This document shows, piece by piece, positions 60,831-64,000 of a stretch of DNA of 64,000 bases; the stretch's first letter is position 1, and each line of letters opens with the position of its first letter. Under the pieces are notes generated by a model, which saw only the letters and a list, made by a program, of their open reading frames with translations, was not told the origin of the DNA and did no database searches. A program made the position numbers and the translations under genes. The DNA comes from Thermotomaculum hydrothermale (GTDB lineage Bacteria; Acidobacteriota; Holophagae; Thermotomaculales; Thermotomaculaceae), in contig NZ_AP017470.1 in NCBI RefSeq assembly GCF_016592575.1, positions 1,994,501 to 2,058,500 on the forward strand, in the 5' to 3' direction.

Positions 60831-62693
60831 TCAATTTTTTAACTCTTTTTCATTAAAATAAATAACCCCTCTATCAAAAACTAATACACGATATGGACTT
60901 CCTTTCTCTACAGGTAATGCTTGATAAATTACTCTTCGGGGAATGTTTAATTGTTTTCTTATTTCATTGCACATTTGCATTGAAGTTGCTCTATTAGGAA
61001 ATTTTTTCAAAGCTGGTTCATCAATGGTTCCAAATACTTTATGATACATTTCATGAAAAAAAACCATTCCAATGCTATTGGTTAATTTATCTCTTTCACT
61101 CATTCCGCCATAGTGGAGCTTGGGGAAATCACTAAAATCAATTGCAATTCTGTTTAGTTGCTTTGACGCTCTGCCAAGCATTACCTTTTCACCGGAATCT
61201 AAACTAATTTTGGGCATTCGTGAAGAATCGACAACTTCATATTGTGTTTTATCATCAATAAATGTTTTCAAGTCTTTCCTTGCTTTTGCACTGCCTCCAT
61301 CGTAATCTCCGTCTTTACCTATTTGTAAATTGCCGTTCTTATCCACATTGATTTCTTTGTAACCTGTTATTTTTTTTAATTCAGAGATTAACTTTTGTTG
61401 TTCTTCGTCAGTTAATCCTTTTATATTTACAACCATTCCGCTGGGGTCATCAAAATTCATCGGATTCCCTCTGACATATGCGTACAGGTTCCAACTCATT
61501 GGGTCTAATTGGTCGTAGTCGTAGCCGGGATCAGGGGAGAGGAAACGGCCTGTCTGGGATGAGTAGTATCTTGCAAGCATATAAGTTAAATCAGTTTCGT
61601 AGTCTTTTTCGTGGCCGGTGTAGGTTATGGTGTTTAGTACTTCGTCTTTGTTGTTTTCGTAGGGTGCTGTGAGTTCTTCGCCGTAGGCAAGGGTGTCTGT
61701 GGTATGCAGGATTTCCCCTGAATCGTTTGTTATGTATCTTGTTGTGCCAAGGTGGTCTTGATGGTAGAAGGTTAGGTTAAATGGCATGTTGATTAATTTA
61801 ACTTGTTTGTGTGTTGTGTCTGTTGATGCATAGTGTGTTGTGTAGACTTTTATTGTGTAACTTGTGTTTTGTGTGAGGTTTTCTGGCATCTGTTGTGGTT
61901 TTTCCGTGTAGCCAAATAGGTAGTATTCTGGGATGGTGATCGTTATTTTGTTGTTTTCGTAGTCTTCTTTTACTTTTGTAATGATTTGGTTGTTTTCGTC
62001 ATAGGTTGTTGTGATTTCTGTTTTAGGAAGTATTATTTCGTTTCCTTTCATTATTTCAATCCATCTTCTTAGTTTCGGTTGGTTGTCTCCGCTTTCTAAT
62101 GTTTTCCCTGTGAAGTGGTCTGAGTTTATTGTAATGGTTATTTTGCCTTTTTGCAATGTGTCAAGTTTCATGGTTGCTGTGTTGATTGTTGAGGGGGTGA
62201 TTGTGGTTTGTGGGGTTGTGTAGGTGGATGTGATTGTTAGTGTTGGAAGGAGGTTTGTTTTGTCTGGTAGCATTTCAAAGAGTTTGTAGGTGTTATTTTC
62301 TGGTTGTAAGATTACTGCTTTGTATGTGCCTGTTGGTATGTTTTGATTGAAGGTTATCAGATGGCATTCTAATTTTTGAGGGTCAAAGAGGTCAGGCGTG
62401 AAGGTTGTGGTTGATAGGTAGCAGTTATCTGAGTTAAGGCAGTTTTGTATTTTGTCAGGATTGATTGTTTGAGGGTCGTCGTCTTTTGATATGTTTTTAT
62501 TTTCGGGGATTAAGAGGAGTTTCAGGTTTTTGTATTTTAAGGTGTTTGTGCCGTCTTGTTGTTTGATTAAATAGTTTAGTTTTGGAAGGGTGATTGAGAG
62601 TGTTGTTCTTGTGTTTAGTGATGATGGGAGGTAGGTTGCTTTGTATAGGTTTTGTGGGTGGAGTTTGAAGTTTGTTTCAGGGGTTACTTTCAT
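60831..62693 (-). CDS. Rhs-core protein with HExxH metallopeptidase-like tip, 5'-truncated
   Basis: 620 residues. Residues ~1-310 are Thr-rich and beta-rich, then FYHQDHLGTTRYITNDSGEI begins the Rhs core. This ends in QLDPMSWNLYAYVRGNPMNF with DDPSG at ~420. The tip (~425-620) has VFFHEMYHKVFG, a zinc-peptidase HExxH motif, plus a downstream Glu-containing segment (GTIDEPALKKF). Full Rhs proteins are >1000 residues, and this frame is open upstream only to a stop at the terminator at 62741, so the N-terminal export and shell part is missing. The ATG at 62693 may be fortuitous. Possible relic or cassette. Confidence 0.8.
   Translation of the reverse strand: MKVTPETNFKLHPQNLYKATYLPSSLNTRTTLSITLPKLNYLIKQQDGTNTLKYKNLKLLLIPENKNISKDDDPQTINPDKIQNCLNSDNCYLSTTTFTPDLFDPQKLECHLITFNQNIPTGTYKAVILQPENNTYKLFEMLPDKTNLLPTLTITSTYTTPQTTITPSTINTATMKLDTLQKGKITITINSDHFTGKTLESGDNQPKLRRWIEIMKGNEIILPKTEITTTYDENNQIITKVKEDYENNKITITIPEYYLFGYTEKPQQMPENLTQNTSYTIKVYTTHYASTDTTHKQVKLINMPFNLTFYHQDHLGTTRYITNDSGEILHTTDTLAYGEELTAPYENNKDEVLNTITYTGHEKDYETDLTYMLARYYSSQTGRFLSPDPGYDYDQLDPMSWNLYAYVRGNPMNFDDPSGMVVNIKGLTDEEQQKLISELKKITGYKEINVDKNGNLQIGKDGDYDGGSAKARKDLKTFIDDKTQYEVVDSSRMPKISLDSGEKVMLGRASKQLNRIAIDFSDFPKLHYGGMSERDKLTNSIGMVFFHEMYHKVFGTIDEPALKKFPNRATSMQMCNEIRKQLNIPRRVIYQALPVEKGSPYRVLVFDRGVIYFNEKELKN
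61461..61728. repeat. ~268-bp direct repeat of Rhs core, copy 2
   Basis: Partner of 58886-59153. It ends at the NDSGEI/NDFGEI codons and begins at the GNP codons before the tip. Both borders fit a core segment used for homologous tip exchange. Confidence 0.85.
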
Positions 62694-62740
62694 CCTGAGT
62701 ATGGCTTCTGGAGTTGCGATTTCAGTTGCGGAAGTTAAAG

Positions 62741-62767
62741 AAAAAAAGCAGGCCTATGAAGGTCTGC
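62741..62767 (-). terminator. intrinsic terminator, Rhs-region family copy 3
   Basis: Minus strand: GCAGACC, six-base loop, GGCCTGC and seven T, with one A/C mismatch in the stem. It lies 8 bases after the stop of the ankyrin gene. The truncated Rhs frame begins just beyond it. Confidence 0.78.
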
Positions 62768-62774
62768 GGGGAGA

Positions 62775-63518
62775 TTATTCCTCTTTTGCTCCGTATTGCT
62801 TAAGGAGTTTTACTATGTCTTTGTAACCTTTCTTTTCTGCTAATTTCAAGGCTGTGTAACCTTTATATTCTCCCTTTTTAACCTTCAAGTTCGGGTTTGC
62901 TCCATGTTCAAGTAAGAGTTTTACAACATTATATCTTCCAAAAAGAGATGCTGTCATCAATGCAGTAAATCCATCTGGTGATGTATAATTCACATCAATT
63001 CCTTTTTCAATAAGTTTCTTAATCAAAGATTCCATTCCTGCCCAGCTTGCTTGCATTAAATAATTACTCCTATCCTCTGTTTTAGAGTTTATATCTATAC
63101 CTTTATCTACTAAAAGGAGAGCAATTTTTTCTATTCGTTTTGCCTTCTGTTTGTCATGTTTTTTATAATAAGCGTAACCACTTATTGCAAAGTATAAGGC
63201 TGTTTGTCCTTCCAATCCAGCTAACATTGTCCCATAATATTTTTTATTTACATTTGCCCCTTTCTTTAAAAGCAATTGGGTTAATTCAATGTAACCATTA
63301 TACGCAGCAACCATTAGACCTGTTAATCCATCATCTGTTATATCAGGGTCAACTCCCATTGCAAGCATTAGTTTTATTTCTGATATGTTATTGGCTTTGC
63401 ATGCATTTATAAATTCTTTTGCTGTTTCTTTGTTGTTTGGGAGATGACATCCCATTGTAAATGTTAAAATTAAAATCAATAATACCTGGAAAAATCTTTT
63501 AAAAAATCTTTTTTTCAT
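62775..63518 (-). CDS. ankyrin-repeat lipoprotein, candidate immunity protein
   Basis: 247 residues. A signal peptide with lipobox (ILTFTMGC, Cys at ~24) is followed by six to seven ankyrin repeats, for example DGLTGLMVAAYNGYIELTQL and DGFTALMTASLFGRYNVVKL, to the C-terminus. The ATG at 63518 has GGAG six bases upstream. It follows the partial gene at the right edge and ends in a shared terminator. Ankyrin proteins are known immunity partners of polymorphic toxins, and the position fits. A lipoprotein anchor suggests protection in the periplasm. Confidence 0.8.
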   Translation of the reverse strand: MKKRFFKRFFQVLLILILTFTMGCHLPNNKETAKEFINACKANNISEIKLMLAMGVDPDITDDGLTGLMVAAYNGYIELTQLLLKKGANVNKKYYGTMLAGLEGQTALYFAISGYAYYKKHDKQKAKRIEKIALLLVDKGIDINSKTEDRSNYLMQASWAGMESLIKKLIEKGIDVNYTSPDGFTALMTASLFGRYNVVKLLLEHGANPNLKVKKGEYKGYTALKLAEKKGYKDIVKLLKQYGAKEE

Positions 63519-63539
63519 AAACAACTCCTTTGTATTTTT

Positions 63540-64000
63540 TTAATTATCACTTCCTTTAGACAACTTGTCATTTATTATCAATTCTATAGGAGTAGTTATT
63601 GCATTATCTATTTTTTCAGATGTTATCTTTCTTTCCAGCGCTCCAAGTGTGCCTGTTCCCCATCCTTCGCAACTATCGGTCATTTTTTCACCAGGACTTG
63701 GTGCAAATGTCATTCCCATTTCTATAATATACATCATTGATTTTGCTCCAACATTACTGTCCGATTTTTTTAGCCCATTTAGTCCAAACCAGTTAGATAG
63801 GAAATTAAAAACAGAACCTGCTATTGGAACACGGCTAAAAAAACCAAAAAATTTAGACAAAGAATTCATTGCTTTATAATGAGTTTGCATACTTTGGGCA
63901 ACATTATATCGCTTGGTTACTGAAAATAAAGCACTTTCGCCATTATTAGTTACTTTCCCTAAGCGTACAATTTCATTTTTATCCTCGAAAAAAACCTCCA
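63540..64000 (-). CDS. C-terminal part of an unidentified protein, possible Rhs/toxin tip (partial)
   Basis: The frame is open from the right edge to a stop at 63540 (~152 residues visible). There is an internal ATG at 63890 but no ribosome site, and the frame continues upstream (FFEDKNEIVRLGKV...), so the gene starts outside the window. It has hydrophobic stretches near FSRVPIAGSVFNFL and a polar tail. No motif recognised. By position before an ankyrin immunity-like gene and a terminator it may be the tip of the main Rhs or another polymorphic toxin. Confidence 0.6.
   Translation of the reverse strand, partial: EVFFEDKNEIVRLGKVTNNGESALFSVTKRYNVAQSMQTHYKAMNSLSKFFGFFSRVPIAGSVFNFLSNWFGLNGLKKSDSNVGAKSMMYIIEMGMTFAPSPGEKMTDSCEGWGTGTLGALERKITSEKIDNAITTPIELIINDKLSKGSDN

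Noticed and set aside
62011-62223. Hydrophobic plus-strand frame opposite the Rhs gene
   Set aside because: It results from the A/C-rich Rhs coding strand read in reverse; no start signal.
1-64000. tRNA or rRNA genes
   Set aside because: No cloverleaf with a GGTTCGA-type T loop or rRNA-like stretch was recognised by eye; a covariance-model scan would be needed to be certain.

Overview
The window is AT-rich bacterial DNA from a diderm (Gram-negative-type) organism. The evidence is lipoprotein and signal-peptide genes, an RND exporter, undecaprenyl-phosphate-linked surface glycan assembly, AGG-type ribosome binding sites and mostly ATG starts. Type III glutamine synthetase, an MglA-type GTPase, a sigma-54 activator with TPRs, a DUF4416 protein and Rhs proteins together recall Acidobacteriota or deltaproteobacterial-grade lineages, but no gene here fixes the taxonomy. 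I saw no tRNA, rRNA or CRISPR array.

Layout. 1-1970 (minus): the first part of a split Mrp/Mbh-type cation antiporter operon, running off the left edge. 2113-4149: a membrane GT-C-like protein with TPRs. 4283-28587: a large surface-polysaccharide region. On the minus strand it holds a polyprenyl-P sugar transferase (WbaP type), glycosyltransferases, the PAPS-making set CysD-CysN-CysC, three intact sulfotransferases and one broken one, flippase Wzx, a frameshifted Wzy-like polymerase and UDP-galactopyranose mutase. On the plus strand it holds a WecA-type initiator at one end and rfbB-rfbD-manC at the other. I read it as a locus for a sulfated, galactofuranose-containing surface glycan. A four-helix-bundle (S23/IVS-type) gene sits between cysD and cysN, flanked by oppositely oriented heptamer repeats.

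28591-41243 (minus): a tightly packed run of about 13 genes: MglA-type GTPase, a membrane protein, a DUF123-endonuclease III fusion, BirA, a 38-residue lipoprotein missed by length cut-offs, type III glutamine synthetase, a 1285-residue sigma-54 activator, two Dpp-type permeases, a histidine kinase, a small zinc-ribbon-like protein and a small membrane protein. 41359-45107 (plus): an RND transporter and a methyltransferase. 45097-47911 (minus): a pterin-type operon (CDP-alcohol phosphatidyltransferase, tandem PTPS/QueD, FolE, SDR). 47982-49468 (plus): a corrinoid adenosyltransferase coupled to a DGQHR/DndB-like protein. 49465-57652: two exported proteins, CheR, DUF4416, a Phd/RelE-type toxin-antitoxin pair, LigA, DUF3592 and a multi-domain exported protein.

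57752-64000 (minus): an Rhs polymorphic-toxin array. A 5'-truncated Rhs core with an HExxH metallopeptidase-like tip, an orphan Rhs tip, small membrane or exported partner genes and an ankyrin lipoprotein are separated by three near-identical intrinsic terminators. The two Rhs pieces share a ~268-bp direct repeat. This region differs from the rest in base skew, repeats and use of strong terminators, and looks like a recombining accessory island that continues beyond the right edge.
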